From: Chloroflexota bacterium | GTDB lineage: Bacteria > Chloroflexota > Anaerolineae > Anaerolineales > Villigracilaceae | Assembly: GCA_021824575.1 (NCBI GenBank) | Contig: JAKAKJ010000083.1 | Location: 1 to 64,000 of the forward strand | Direction of reading: 5' to 3' | DNA length: 64,000 nt | Shown: positions 1-8,807 of the stretch, in pieces | Layout of the letters: every line of letters begins with the position of its first letter | How positions within the stretch are numbered: the first letter of the stretch is position 1 | Made by a program: the position numbers and the translations under genes | Notes under the pieces: model-generated | Databases searched by the model: none | The model's input: only the letters and a program-made list of their open reading frames with translations | What the model was told of the DNA's origin: nothing

Positions 1-15
1 GTTACAATTTCTCTG

Positions 16-72
16 GGCATGGTATTCTTCGTCTCCTTCCACCTGGCAGTGTTTGGAGAAAGATACCATGCC
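16..72. repeat. long inverted repeat (hairpin) near window edge
   Basis: A perfect 10-bp inverted repeat (GGCATGGTAT at 16-25, ATACCATGCC at 63-72) encloses about 37 nt. A second 5-bp pair (TCTCC/GGAGA) lies inside, so a long imperfect hairpin can form. It sits just downstream of the minus-strand gene ending at 132 and could be its transcript end, but no T-run follows on either strand. Confidence 0.35.
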
Positions 73-131
73 TTCTTCATTTCACGTTATTCAAATTCTA
101 TGCTACCAACCTTGCGCTGTAATATTATTTA

Positions 132-680
132 TCAGCGAATTTTTCTAAACGCCAAAACAGCAAGTATCAAGCCGGCCAGGCCAGCAATCAAGCCAATGAT
201 AGATAACCATTCGCTCCAGTTCATCGAAGAATTCTGCTGTGTTGTGTTTACATTGGGAAACGCCAACGCATCATCAGTGACAACCTCTTCCGGAGTCACA
301 TCCCGACTGATATTTGTTGTGTCAAGCTGGCCGCGTAATTGAACAGTATATTGTCCCGGAATGGTTGGAAGAATCGGAGCAATGTATTGATTCGTGGTGT
401 CTTCACTCAACGGCTGGAGTATGAGCGTTTTCGTCTGGCCGCCGTATGTGACATCAACAGTTAATTTTGAAATATCAATCTGGGCGCTCGTGTTTGTTGT
501 GTTCGATACATTCACAACGATTGCATTACGCTGGCCGACAATGGGTGGTTCATCCACCCAGCCGATCTCGACATCATAATTTCCAACATGGATGGTTGTG
601 TGTGCCGAAGCTGTTCGAACGCTAAAAACAATCGCGATAAAAGAAACAACCGAGGCAACGATGAGTACCTTCCAATTCAC
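132..680 (-). CDS. secreted, C-terminally membrane-anchored protein of unknown function
   Basis: 182 residues. The GTG start at 680 is chosen because an AAGGAG ribosome-binding site lies just upstream; a TTG 27 nt further up is in frame but would place that site inside the gene. The protein opens with a hydrophobic signal segment ending in TASA, then an extracellular beta-rich domain of about 110 residues starting HTTIHVGNYDVEIGW, then a low-complexity Asn/Thr/Gln stretch, and ends with a transmembrane helix and a basic tail (FRKIR). The signal, single domain and C-terminal anchor resemble YtkA/CopC-like surface proteins, but no metal-binding motif is evident, so no function is assigned. Confidence 0.7.
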   Translation of the reverse strand: MNWKVLIVASVVSFIAIVFSVRTASAHTTIHVGNYDVEIGWVDEPPIVGQRNAIVVNVSNTTNTSAQIDISKLTVDVTYGGQTKTLILQPLSEDTTNQYIAPILPTIPGQYTVQLRGQLDTTNISRDVTPEEVVTDDALAFPNVNTTQQNSSMNWSEWLSIIGLIAGLAGLILAVLAFRKIR

Positions 681-805
681 GACAGTCTCCTTCTCTGGCG
701 AACTCAATTATGTATAAAACTGGAACAGGTTAACACATCAGTCTTAATTTTGCGTGAGATAGAAGCGATTATGAATTGTGGAATTTCGCGAGCTCCGCGC
801 GCCTT

Positions 806-2011
806 TTACAGCTCAATGGCCAGTAATGGGATTTCCATTTCCTGCGGAGTCAGCCCGCCGTGATGGCCGTAGAATTTCTGCTCGAATTTTTCCTTCTCAT
901 ACCACCAGACGCTTTCATAGCGGTACGGCAGGATGACCAAATTTCCAACACGTTCGCAAAATGCTTTCGAAACCTTTGGGCCAAAATAATCCTGTGCAAT
1001 CAGCTCGTCAGTCCTAACAACATCCGCTTTGCCTTCGAGACCCTTCGCGAGAATTGACTGTGCTTCGTCGAGCATTTCGTCTTTGATATACAGAAACATA
1101 TCACGCGGCGATCCGCCGGGGACAAGCAATTCGCCTTTTCGATTCTTTCTGAAATATTTTTCGATGCGGGGAAAAACCTTGTTTAGATAAACGGTCGTCG
1201 CCGGATCAACTTCCACCTGACCATGATCGGCGGTCAACAAAAGGAGCGTCTTTCCGCCGTTGACGTTAGTAAACTGGCGCTCCATCGTTGTCAGGAACAT
1301 GTCCGCTTCCGCTTCGACCTGCGGCGATGTTGGGCCATATTCATGGCAGATGCCATCTATCTTTTCATAATACAGAAAGAAATAATTCCTTCCTTTTGCC
1401 TCATCCAGCGCCAGGCGAAGGTTGGTCAGCGCTTCGGGCAGCGTCTTGTATCCGCGCACATCGGCTCCGCGAAAAAGGATGTCGGAATAAGTGGATGGCG
1501 TGTACTCGCGATGCTGAAAGATCGTCGAGCGGACGCCGAGTTTTTTTAGATCGCGATACAGATTGCGGATTGGATAAATTTCTTTCGGAGCGATGCCGGT
1601 CTTCTTAAGTTCGTCGCGCTCCATCGTCCCGGAAAAAGAAAAAAGAAGTGGAACGATCATCGCGTCCAATCGCGGTTCATAGTAATTCCATTCGAAGATG
1701 CCGCTTTCTCCCACATTCAACCCGCTGTGGATGCAGGTTGTGTGGGCAGACGTCGTCGAGGGAAACTGGGAAGTCAGCTTGGCAACGCGTCCATCACGGA
1801 CGAAATGTTTCAAATACGGATGTGAGTCGAACTTCTCGAAGAAACGCCATCCAAAGGCGTCAACAAAGAACAGGATGACGTTGTCGTAGTCTTTCCGAAG
1901 ATCAGGAATGGCAGATGAGTAATGATCGCCGCCGAACAGGCTCTTGATGGTGTGCGGTAGTCCTGCGAAGCCGCCGGAATCGTAATTGGGTTTTATGAAA
2001 TCTGGGTGCAT
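806..2011 (-). CDS. alkaline phosphatase superfamily protein (type I phosphodiesterase/nucleotide pyrophosphatase-like)
   Basis: 401 residues from the ATG at 2011; a TTG at 2059 would add 16 residues. The N-terminal region has the superfamily core: VILFFVDAFGWRFFEK for the first metal Asp, FPSTTSAHTTCIHSG for the nucleophile Thr loop, and LLTADHGQVEV plus GHHGGLTP for the later Asp/His metal ligands. It should be a two-metal phosphohydrolase or phosphodiesterase, substrate unknown. No signal peptide is visible, so it is probably cytoplasmic. A TATAAT-like hexamer (2018-2023, minus strand) only 6 nt before the ATG could mean a leaderless message, but no matching -35 is seen. It is divergent from the sugar ABC operon. 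Confidence 0.8.
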   Translation of the reverse strand: MHPDFIKPNYDSGGFAGLPHTIKSLFGGDHYSSAIPDLRKDYDNVILFFVDAFGWRFFEKFDSHPYLKHFVRDGRVAKLTSQFPSTTSAHTTCIHSGLNVGESGIFEWNYYEPRLDAMIVPLLFSFSGTMERDELKKTGIAPKEIYPIRNLYRDLKKLGVRSTIFQHREYTPSTYSDILFRGADVRGYKTLPEALTNLRLALDEAKGRNYFFLYYEKIDGICHEYGPTSPQVEAEADMFLTTMERQFTNVNGGKTLLLLTADHGQVEVDPATTVYLNKVFPRIEKYFRKNRKGELLVPGGSPRDMFLYIKDEMLDEAQSILAKGLEGKADVVRTDELIAQDYFGPKVSKAFCERVGNLVILPYRYESVWWYEKEKFEQKFYGHHGGLTPQEMEIPLLAIEL

Positions 2012-2044
2012 GAAAGAATTATAGCGCAGGGAATCTGGATTCGA

Positions 2045-2059
2045 TTGTTTTATAAACAA
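2045..2059. promoter_or_regulatory. operator-like palindrome between divergent genes
   Basis: TTGTTT and AAACAA arms separated by TAT form a 15-bp palindrome in the divergent region between the phosphatase gene and the sugar ABC operon. Position and symmetry are suggestive only; no second copy was found. Confidence 0.25.
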
Positions 2060-2184
2060 CGTCTAATATTCGATAATCTGGTATCTATTCCCATGAATGG
2101 ATTTATGGATTATATTAACCGGGTCTTTTCAAGATCCTAACGCCGAATTAATCACCAAGGTTTTACAAGAGAGATAATGGATTA

Positions 2185-3198
2185 ATGGTACCGCCTACAC
2201 AGGAATCCAGACAGCACCCAACAATGCAGCAGCGCGTCTTGCGCCATATTGACTGGACCGCCTATCTTTACATCCTTCCTGCTTTTGTTATTTTGGCGGT
2301 CTTCCACATTTTTCCCGTCTTCTACGCAATCGACATCAGCTTGAACAAAGGTGCGATCAACAAATTCAAATTCGTCGGCCTGCAAAACTATGCGCGTGCG
2401 CTCACAAGCCCTGATTTCTGGACAGCGCTGGTCAATACATTTTCCTTTGCGCTGATGACCATTTTAGCGGCCATGGCACTTGGATTATTGTTTGCCTATT
2501 TGCTCTATCAGGGTGTGCGCGGCCAATCCATATATCGCACGATTTATTTCCTACCCTATGTTCTCTCTACCGTCGGCTCTTCGATTGTCTGGGCCTGGGT
2601 GTTCGATCCCAGCAGCGGATTGGCAAATCTGGCGCTGAAGACCATCGGCGTACAGCCTCTGCGCTGGTTGATCGAACCAAAGGGTATATTCCAGTTAATC
2701 GGTGAACAGTTAAATCTGCCCGTCCCCGCATGGCTGCACGGTCCCAGCCTGGCACTGGTCGCCATTGCGATTTTCACCATCTGGCAGACGGTCGGCTATA
2801 ACATCGTCATCTTCCTGGCCGGTCTCACCAACATCCCGGGCGAGATTTACGACGCGGCGCAAATTGACGGAGCCAACAGTTTTCAATTGTTCCGCTATAT
2901 TACATTCCCCTTGCTCTCGCCGACCCTATTCTTCGTTTTAGTCATTTCTGTGATCGGGTCTTTTCAATCCTTCAATCAAATCTATTCGATGAACATTGCC
3001 GCCGCCCAGACTTTGGGCGGTCCACTAGGTACCACCTACACGATGACGGTTTATATGTTCGACCAATTGTATACATACTCAAATTACGGCTATGCCTCCG
3101 CCATCGCCGTTCTGCTCTCGGCACTTATCCTGATCCTGACGCTCGTCAACTTCCGCTTTATCGGCGCGCGAACGGAAAATATGGAGGTTGGGGAATGA
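2185..3198 (+). CDS. carbohydrate ABC transporter permease, MalF/UgpA type
   Basis: 337 residues. It is an inner-membrane permease with about six membrane helices, beginning after a short cytoplasmic N-terminus (YILPAFVILAVFHIFPVFYA). The cytoplasmic EAA loop is clear: EIYDAAQIDGANSFQLFRYI, which contacts the ATPase. It pairs with the downstream permease, overlapping it by ATGA, and with the binding lipoprotein at 4193 to import an oligosaccharide or polyol. No ATPase gene is linked, so a shared MsmK/UgpC-type ATPase encoded elsewhere is the likely energiser, as is common for this family. The start is the ATG after GAGAG; no better one is seen. Confidence 0.9.
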   Translation: MVPPTQESRQHPTMQQRVLRHIDWTAYLYILPAFVILAVFHIFPVFYAIDISLNKGAINKFKFVGLQNYARALTSPDFWTALVNTFSFALMTILAAMALGLLFAYLLYQGVRGQSIYRTIYFLPYVLSTVGSSIVWAWVFDPSSGLANLALKTIGVQPLRWLIEPKGIFQLIGEQLNLPVPAWLHGPSLALVAIAIFTIWQTVGYNIVIFLAGLTNIPGEIYDAAQIDGANSFQLFRYITFPLLSPTLFFVLVISVIGSFQSFNQIYSMNIAAAQTLGGPLGTTYTMTVYMFDQLYTYSNYGYASAIAVLLSALILILTLVNFRFIGARTENMEVGE

Positions 3199-4043
3199 CG
3201 ATCGCACTGAATAGAGACCGCCTTATCCATATCATCAAACGCCTGCTCGTCCATCTGGTTTTACTGACCGGCGCGCTCTTCTCGCTTTTTCCCTTCGTGT
3301 GGATGGTGTTGACTTCGCTCAAGAGCTATATCGAGGCTTCCGCCGCGGAAAATTTTTTTCCGAGTCACTGGTTGTTTTCCAATTACGTTCAGGCCTGGAA
3401 TCAGGTGGGGCTGTTCCCTCGTTATTTTGAAAACACACTTTTCATGGCTGTTACAACCACGCTGGGTGTCCTGATCACTTCATCGCTTGCGAGCTATGCA
3501 TTCGCCCGTATGCGTTTCCCGGGACGCGACACACTTTTCATCATCCTGCTCTCGACCATGATGGTTCCGTTCGAAGTGACCCTGATCCCCAACTTCATTC
3601 TGATGCGCGATCTTCATTGGATAGACCACTATGAGGCGCTCATTATCCCCTGGACCGCCAGCGCTTTCAGCATTTTCCTCCTGCGGCAATTTTTCAAGGC
3701 GATTCCCTCCGAACTGTATGACGCCGCCGTTTTAGATGGCTGCACCCATTTCCAGTTCCTGCGAAGCATCGTCCTGCCGCTTTCCAAGCCGGCGCTCGTC
3801 ACCAGCGCCTTGTTCACATTTTTGGGAAGCTGGAACTCGCTGATGTGGCCGCTGCTGGTCACAAACAATCCGGTCATGCGCCCGCTGCAAGTTGGTATAA
3901 CTTCGTTTATCACGGATGCCGGCACAGAGGTTCAATACCTGCTGGCAGCTGTCACGATTAGCGTCATTCCGGTTATATTGATTTACTTCTTCCTGCAGCG
4001 TTGGTTCATCGAGGGGATTGCGAGAGTCGGAATACGAGGCTGA
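3195..4043 (+). CDS. carbohydrate ABC transporter permease, MalG/UgpE type
   Basis: 282 residues, starting in an ATGA overlap with the upstream permease, so the two are translationally coupled. Six membrane helices are apparent, with the MalG-type EAA loop SELYDAAVLDGCTHFQFLRS in the second half. The C-terminus RWFIEGIARVGIRG is the usual ending of this family. It forms the heterodimeric channel with the 2185-3198 product. Substrate cannot be told from sequence. Confidence 0.92.
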   Translation: MTIALNRDRLIHIIKRLLVHLVLLTGALFSLFPFVWMVLTSLKSYIEASAAENFFPSHWLFSNYVQAWNQVGLFPRYFENTLFMAVTTTLGVLITSSLASYAFARMRFPGRDTLFIILLSTMMVPFEVTLIPNFILMRDLHWIDHYEALIIPWTASAFSIFLLRQFFKAIPSELYDAAVLDGCTHFQFLRSIVLPLSKPALVTSALFTFLGSWNSLMWPLLVTNNPVMRPLQVGITSFITDAGTEVQYLLAAVTISVIPVILIYFFLQRWFIEGIARVGIRG

Positions 4044-4049
4044 CGAAGG

Positions 4050-4115
4050 AGGTGATTTGTATAGCGAATAAATAGCTGGAACACCCGATCCTTTCAGGAT
4101 GGTCGAGAATCACCT
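4050..4115 (+). promoter_or_regulatory. intercistronic hairpin between permease and binding-protein genes
   Basis: AGGTGATT (4050-4057) and AATCACCT (4108-4115) form an 8-bp stem that encloses a smaller ATCCT/AGGAT hairpin. It lies directly after the permease stop. Such structures commonly stabilise or uncouple the mRNA so that the binding protein is made in excess; that role is inferred. Confidence 0.4.
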
Positions 4116-4129
4116 ATCGCCAGAGTCCG

Positions 4130-4155
4130 CGATTCTTAAACGCATCGAAGAATCG
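4130..4155 (+). promoter_or_regulatory. second intercistronic hairpin before the binding-protein gene
   Basis: A perfect 8-bp stem, CGATTCTT (4130-4137) with AAGAATCG (4148-4155), loop of 10 nt, followed by an A-rich stretch and then the ribosome-binding site of the lipoprotein gene. Confidence 0.4.
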
Positions 4156-4192
4156 AAAGAAAAAACGCCTGACTTTCAATAAAGGAGAGAAC

Positions 4193-5605
4193 ATGAAAAA
4201 GAGCATATTCCTAACGTTTCTGCTTGTATTCGTTATGACACTTTCGGCCTGCGCGCCTGCCGCGACCGCCACCACACCGCCGCAAACGCAGGCTCCAGCC
4301 CCTGTCAGTTCCCCCACCGCCGCGGCAACCGAAGCGCCAGCCACTACTGCCGCTCCGGCCACGGCAGCTGCCACTGCCACAAATACTCCGCCGCCAACCA
4401 TCACGCCCGCAGCCAACGCAATCCAAATTCAGTTTTGGCACGGACAGAGCGGCTTCCAGGGACAGGTACTGAACAACCTTGTCAACCAGTTCAATTCCAC
4501 ACATCCCGATATCTTCGTTACCGCTACCTTCCAGGGAACATATTCTGACCTGTACAAAAAGGTCACTGCGGCGATCGCAGGCGGCACTCCGCCCGACCTG
4601 GCTGTTGCTTATCAAAACGATGTCTCTAACTATATAGCCAGCGATGCGGTCATCCCGCTGGATAGTTTAATGAAGGATCCGCAGATTGGTTTCACCGCGG
4701 ATGATATGAAGGATATTTACCCTTCATTCATTGATCATTACCCCCAGGCAAACAATCAGGTCTATAGTCTGGCCTTCATGCGAAGTATGGAAGTGATGTA
4801 TTACAACGCCGACATGCTCAAGGCCGCTGGATTCTCCACACCGCCGACAACATGGGACGATTTCATGAAAGTCTGCGCGGCAGTCAGCAAACCGCCGGAT
4901 ACATACTGTTACGAAATGAACACCGATGCCTCGCGCTTCGCGAACTGGGTCTGGGGACGCGGCGGTGACATGCTCAGCCCGGACAGCAAGACGGTCGCGT
5001 TCAATTCCCAAGCCGGATTGGATACGCTGAACTTCCTCAACCAGCTGTTCCAGAAAAAGTATGCCATCGTGATTGCCAAATCCTTCCAGGATCAGACCGA
5101 CTTCTCACTGGGCAAGATCGCCTTCACCTTCGGTTCGACTGCCGGCCTACCTTATTACAAGCAGGCAATTGATCAATCCGGGAAAGTGACCAATTGGGGC
5201 ATTGCTCCGGGACCACACACCACACCCAATCCGGTAGTGGACGCGTACGGTCCAAGTGTGACCATCTTCAAGACCACCACAGATAAAGAACGCGCTGCAT
5301 TCACTTTCCTGAAGTGGCTCATGAGCACCGACACGAATGCGGCTTGGGCGAAGGCAACTTATTACTTCCCCGCGCGCCAATCCGCCAAAGCCGCCCTGTC
5401 CGATTTCATCGCTGCCAACCCGCTATACGGCCAGGCTTTCGACTGGCTGCAATATGGCCGACAGGAACCAACTGTTGCTGCATGGAATCCGATCCGCGGT
5501 TATATTGCTGACGCACTCACAGCAGTTGCCAACGGCGCGGCAACTCCACAAGATGCGCTGAATACCGCGGCAACGAAAGCCAACGCTGCCCTCGCAGGCC
5601 AGTAA
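4193..5605 (+). CDS. sugar ABC transporter substrate-binding lipoprotein (family 1)
   Basis: 470 residues with a textbook lipoprotein signal: basic start, hydrophobic core and lipobox LSAC with Cys20. A Thr/Pro/Ala-rich linker of about 55 residues then tethers the binding domain to the membrane. The mature domain begins IQIQFWHGQSGFQGQVLNNL and continues with the family-1 features TPPDLAVAY and AFMRSMEVMYYNADMLKAAG. It delivers sugar to the two permeases upstream. AAAGGAGAG precedes the ATG. A perfect-stem terminator follows the gene. Glycerol-phosphate or maltodextrin-type substrates are possible; the sequence does not decide. Confidence 0.93.
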   Translation: MKKSIFLTFLLVFVMTLSACAPAATATTPPQTQAPAPVSSPTAAATEAPATTAAPATAAATATNTPPPTITPAANAIQIQFWHGQSGFQGQVLNNLVNQFNSTHPDIFVTATFQGTYSDLYKKVTAAIAGGTPPDLAVAYQNDVSNYIASDAVIPLDSLMKDPQIGFTADDMKDIYPSFIDHYPQANNQVYSLAFMRSMEVMYYNADMLKAAGFSTPPTTWDDFMKVCAAVSKPPDTYCYEMNTDASRFANWVWGRGGDMLSPDSKTVAFNSQAGLDTLNFLNQLFQKKYAIVIAKSFQDQTDFSLGKIAFTFGSTAGLPYYKQAIDQSGKVTNWGIAPGPHTTPNPVVDAYGPSVTIFKTTTDKERAAFTFLKWLMSTDTNAAWAKATYYFPARQSAKAALSDFIAANPLYGQAFDWLQYGRQEPTVAAWNPIRGYIADALTAVANGAATPQDALNTAATKANAALAGQ

Positions 5606-5684
5606 CTGTTCTGGCATTGAGATCGGAATTCTTCCGGAACTATTCAAAGAATTTCTTCTCCTGATCTCAGACTGAATTAATACG

Positions 5685-5723
5685 AATCAATCCCCAGAGT
5701 TGAAACGCCGCTGGGGATTGATT
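5685..5723 (+). terminator. Rho-independent terminator of the sugar ABC operon
   Basis: Perfect 13-bp stem (5685-5697 with 5711-5723; core AATCCCCAG/CTGGGGATT), 13-nt loop, with a T-rich end ATTTTG. It lies 80 nt after the binding-protein stop. Confidence 0.75.
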
Positions 5724-5810
5724 TTGTATGAAACAATTTTCAGTATCTGCTTTTTTAGCCAACGGCGTGGATGAAATTGACTCATCCACCCAAACAAAGT
5801 TGACAGAGCA

Positions 5811-6701
5811 ATGAAAGATTCGCCACCTTCGCTTAATGCAAAGATCAGTCCAACGATCAAATATCTGACATTTGGCCTGGTCATTGGGTTTGGTGTCGCT
5901 TCATTGCTTCTTTCCGGCATTGGCTTCGCTGCTTTGCCGGTTCTTGCCCCGTCACCAACAGAAACAGCTTCCCCCATTCCCACCGCAACGCCATTTCCAA
6001 CGCTCACATTGACTCCATCCCCTTCCCCATCGCCTGCTCCGCAGCCAACCGCCACACCGGACGCACTCCAATCAAAAATCAACACAGGACAAATATTTTT
6101 CTTCGGTCCATTGTCCATTGAACAACAGATCAACTTGTACGAATCCTCGCTGAGTTACATCGCCCCAAACGTCCAGCAGAGTATTTTTCTTTCAAAAGAA
6201 ATCAATGGCCTGGCATATGGAAATCCCAGCAACACATGCGGCCCGCTCGCCATTGCGATCATGCGCGACGCCGGGCTGGTCAGCGCCAATATCAACCCAC
6301 ATGAATTCTGGTTGTTGAATCCAAACATCCGATCAGGGCGGGATATACTCAACCGCATTTTTCCTCCCAGTCAATATGATGATTACCGCTTCAGGATTCC
6401 GCTCAACAAATTTAACTGGGGCACCTTCTATCTCCAGCCGGGAGATTTTCTTTACATCTATCACGGCGAGGGTGGAAATTTCGATCACATGCTGGTGGTC
6501 AATCGCGTGGACGATCACCTGCGCGCCTACGCTGTGACAAATTTCGATACACCCAATGGCTTTATTATGGACGAAGTCATGCTTTATGATCCCGCCAACC
6601 CATCCACAGGAATCTTTCACACCTGGACGGAGACACCACTGGCAATCTTGGGCGCGACCGGCTTTGGCGGGTTCGAAGTCTGGCGACTCCGCAATCCATA
6701 A
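5811..6701 (+). CDS. membrane-anchored secreted papain-fold (C39-like) protein
   Basis: 296 residues: a short cytoplasmic tail, one transmembrane helix (about residues 20-45), a Pro/Thr/Ser-rich spacer (about 47-85), then an extracellular domain. That domain carries NPSNTCGPLAIAIM with a candidate nucleophile Cys143 and GGNFDHMLVVNRVDD with candidate His226, followed by a hydrophobic AYAVTNFD strand. The Cys...His order and spacing suit a C39/papain-like cysteine peptidase or amidase of NlpC/CHAP type. The family call is inferred from these two motifs only. It stands between the ABC operon terminator and the HAD gene, 18 nt upstream of the latter. Confidence 0.7.
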   Translation: MKDSPPSLNAKISPTIKYLTFGLVIGFGVASLLLSGIGFAALPVLAPSPTETASPIPTATPFPTLTLTPSPSPSPAPQPTATPDALQSKINTGQIFFFGPLSIEQQINLYESSLSYIAPNVQQSIFLSKEINGLAYGNPSNTCGPLAIAIMRDAGLVSANINPHEFWLLNPNIRSGRDILNRIFPPSQYDDYRFRIPLNKFNWGTFYLQPGDFLYIYHGEGGNFDHMLVVNRVDDHLRAYAVTNFDTPNGFIMDEVMLYDPANPSTGIFHTWTETPLAILGATGFGGFEVWRLRNP

Positions 6702-6719
6702 ACAAGTTAGAATCAAAAC

Positions 6720-7355
6720 ATGTTGACTGCAATCCACGCCATTATTTTCGATTTCGGCGGCGTCCTCGTTGATTGGGACCCGCGCTATTTGTATCAGCGT
6801 TATTTTCCCGGCCAATCTCAAGTCGTACATAATTTCCTTGCGGAAACCAGGTTTGCCGAATGGAATTTGGAACAGGATAAGGGTCGGCCTTTTGCGGAAG
6901 CTGTTGCTTCGCTCTCTGCTGATTTCCCGCAGTACGCGCCTCTGATCCACGCATATTGGGAACACTGGGAAGACTCGATCATAGGGACAATAGACGGCTC
7001 GATCAGCATCCTACATAGCCTCAAACAAGCTGGCTATGCGCTTTACGGATTAAGCAACTGGTCAGCCGAGACATTCCCTATTGCCTATCGAAAATATGAT
7101 TTCTTCAAACTCTTCGATGACATCATCCTTTCGGGCGCGGTCAAGCTGGTCAAACCCGATCCGGCCATCTTCGAGCTGACCCTGAGAAGAATTCGCCGGC
7201 CCGCATCAGAATGTTTGTTGATTGATGATTCGGCTGCAAATATTGACACAGCCCGCCGATTGGGATTTAAGGCGATTCGTTTCCAATCGTCCGGACAATT
7301 GGAAACAGAATTATCAAACCTGCAGTTATTGAAACCGCCGCGATGGGAGGAGTAA
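6720..7355 (+). CDS. HAD-superfamily hydrolase, subfamily IA
   Basis: 211 residues. Motif I is IIFDFGGVLVDWD with the nucleophile and acid/base Asp; motif II is in YALYGLSNWSAE (Ser/Asn); motif III Lys is in GAVKLVKPDPAIF; motif IV is CLLIDDSAANID. A helical cap lies between motifs I and II. Members dephosphorylate small phosphorylated metabolites or act as 2-haloacid dehalogenases; the WDPRYLY and LSNWSAE signature matches the phosphatase/FMN-like branch. The gene lies 5 nt from the prenyl synthase and is probably co-transcribed with it. Confidence 0.88.
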   Translation: MLTAIHAIIFDFGGVLVDWDPRYLYQRYFPGQSQVVHNFLAETRFAEWNLEQDKGRPFAEAVASLSADFPQYAPLIHAYWEHWEDSIIGTIDGSISILHSLKQAGYALYGLSNWSAETFPIAYRKYDFFKLFDDIILSGAVKLVKPDPAIFELTLRRIRRPASECLLIDDSAANIDTARRLGFKAIRFQSSGQLETELSNLQLLKPPRWEE

Positions 7356-7360
7356 TACAA

Positions 7361-8377
7361 ATGAGCCTGAAGCAGCAAATGGAGATCATGCTTCCAGCCA
7401 TCGAAGCAGAATTACAGAAACAAGTCGCCCGCCTTGACGACGTGGCGACGCGTCCGTTCCACGCGATGCTCACCTACCACATGGGTTGGACGGGAGAAGG
7501 TGCCGGCCCGGAAGCGCGAGGCAAACGTATCCGGCCTTTGTTGGTTTTATTGACTGCCGCATCTTGCACCAGCCCGGTGTGGCTACACGCGGCGCCGGCG
7601 GCCTCTGCTGTTGAATTGGTCCATAACTTTTCGCTCGTCCACGATGATATACAGGATAATTCACCCAGGCGCCGCGGCCGTCCAACCGTGTGGAAAAAAT
7701 GGAATATGCCGCAGGCCATCAATGTTGGCGATGCGCTATTCGTGATATCAAATCTGGCAATAATGGATCTGGCGAAGAACTTTCCCCCCGAAAAGGTAAT
7801 TCGAGCCGCGAATGTTTTGCACGAAACCTGTCTCGCACTCACACGCGGACAATTCCTCGATATGTCTTATGAGAAACGAAGCGACTTGACTATCGAAGAT
7901 TACTGGCCGATGATCGAAGGCAAGACCGCGGCCCTGCTTTCGGCGTGTACACAGATTGGAGCAATCCTCGGCGGCGCGGATGATTCCACGGTTGAAGAAT
8001 ATCGCATCTTTGGCCGGGACCTTGGGTTGGCCTTCCAGGTTCAGGATGATATTCTCGGCATCTGGGGCGACGAGGCGCTAACAGGCAAATCCGCAGCCAG
8101 CGATCTGGTCGAAGGGAAAAATTCATTGCCGGTGTTGTATGGGATCAGCCAAAAGGGGCGCTTTGCCAAACGCTGGGCCGCGTCCGCCGTTCGTCCCGAA
8201 GAAGTTGTGGAAGTCGCACAGATATTAAAAGATGAGGGTGCGTATAAATTCGCTCAGCGCGAAGGCGCGCGGCTGACGGATCGGGCTTTGAGCGCGCTGA
8301 AAAAATCAAATGCACAAGGCGAAGCCGGCGCGGCACTGATGGAATTGGCTAACAAGTTGCTCCATCGCGAATCTTGA
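7361..8377 (+). CDS. polyprenyl (geranylgeranyl/farnesyl-type) diphosphate synthase
   Basis: 338 residues from the ATG at 7361, chosen because GGAGGAG lies 8 nt upstream; an earlier in-frame ATG at 7343 is inside the preceding gene. It condenses isopentenyl diphosphate onto allylic diphosphates. Visible signatures: GKRIRPLLVLL substrate-binding region, first Asp-rich motif VHDDIQDNS, and second motif FQVQDDILGIWGD, where the usual DDxxD reads DDILG. KSASDLVEGKNSLPVLY is the typical K-rich loop after it. The product chain length cannot be read from the sequence. It supplies quinone or lipid side chains. Confidence 0.92.
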   Translation: MSLKQQMEIMLPAIEAELQKQVARLDDVATRPFHAMLTYHMGWTGEGAGPEARGKRIRPLLVLLTAASCTSPVWLHAAPAASAVELVHNFSLVHDDIQDNSPRRRGRPTVWKKWNMPQAINVGDALFVISNLAIMDLAKNFPPEKVIRAANVLHETCLALTRGQFLDMSYEKRSDLTIEDYWPMIEGKTAALLSACTQIGAILGGADDSTVEEYRIFGRDLGLAFQVQDDILGIWGDEALTGKSAASDLVEGKNSLPVLYGISQKGRFAKRWAASAVRPEEVVEVAQILKDEGAYKFAQREGARLTDRALSALKKSNAQGEAGAALMELANKLLHRES

Positions 8378-8385
8378 TTTATAAT
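8357..8385 (+). promoter_or_regulatory. tRNA promoter
   Basis: TTGCTC (8357-8362), 17-nt spacer, TATAAT (8380-8385). It ends 12 nt before the mature tRNA 5' end and overlaps the end of the prenyl synthase gene. Confidence 0.7.
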
Positions 8386-8397
8386 GACGTTCGTTCC

Positions 8398-8469
8398 GCG
8401 GGTGTAGTTCAGTGGTAGAACGCTTGCTTCCCAAGCAAGATATCGTGGGTTCGAGTCCCATCACCCGCT
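8398..8469 (+). tRNA. tRNA-Gly (anticodon CCC)
   Basis: A complete cloverleaf: acceptor GCGGGTG/CACCCGC, D-arm GTTC/GAAC, anticodon stem CTTGC/GCAAG around loop TTCCCAA (anticodon CCC), T-arm with GTTCGAGTC, discriminator T. CCA is not encoded. A promoter precedes it and a terminator follows. Confidence 0.96.
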
Positions 8470-8526
8470 CAAGGCCTATTAAATTGTTAAGGTTCCGCAC
8501 AACCTGACGATGATAGGCTCATCGCC

Positions 8527-8566
8527 GCCGCCCTCCGTGTCACAAGCACGGGGAGCGGCTTTATTT
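8527..8566 (+). terminator. Rho-independent terminator after tRNA-Gly
   Basis: Stem GCCGCCCTCCGTG (8527-8539) with CACGGGGAGCGGC (8547-8559), one mismatch and one wobble, 7-nt loop, followed by TTTATTT. Confidence 0.75.
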
Positions 8567-8603
8567 CACGGTGCTACTCATCTCACGGCAGAAAATAAAT
8601 TCA

Positions 8604-8807
8604 TTAACCACTGTGAGAAGATTGAAAAGAGCTGTGCCGTGACTTCTCAAACGCGACCACATCCTTCTCGGGTATGAGAAATGGACTGGTCGCCTTCGCG
8701 GGATCCATTTTGTATACGTGAGGAAACCTACCCTCTCTCACCAACAATCGGACCTTATCATCTGACACATGCAGACGTTCAGCAACTTGCTTCACGGTCA
8801 GATCCAT
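8604..8807 (-). CDS. small excisionase/MerR-like helix-turn-helix protein
   Basis: 67 residues from the ATG at 8807, with TAGGA 7 nt upstream (a GTG two codons earlier is the alternative). The sequence LTVKQVAERLHVSDDKVRLLVREGRFP is a winged-helix HTH_17-type DNA-binding motif, followed by a short wing and SPFLIPEKDVVAFEKS, the usual ending of excisionase-like domains. Such proteins act as recombination directionality factors or small regulators. It faces away from the giant RHS gene at the left edge of the accessory island. A diverged relict of the same gene lies at the right edge (27170-27263). Confidence 0.8.
   Translation of the reverse strand: MDLTVKQVAERLHVSDDKVRLLVREGRFPHVYKMDPAKATSPFLIPEKDVVAFEKSRHSSFQSSHSG

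Noticed and set aside
19..342. Plus-strand frame of 107 codons over the end of the first gene
   Set aside because: It lies antisense to the secreted protein gene, has no ribosome-binding site and no family signature.
4114..4615. Antisense Gly/Ala/Val-rich frames opposite the lipoprotein linker
   Set aside because: They are the complement of the Thr/Pro/Ala-rich linker; the low complexity makes long open frames by chance.
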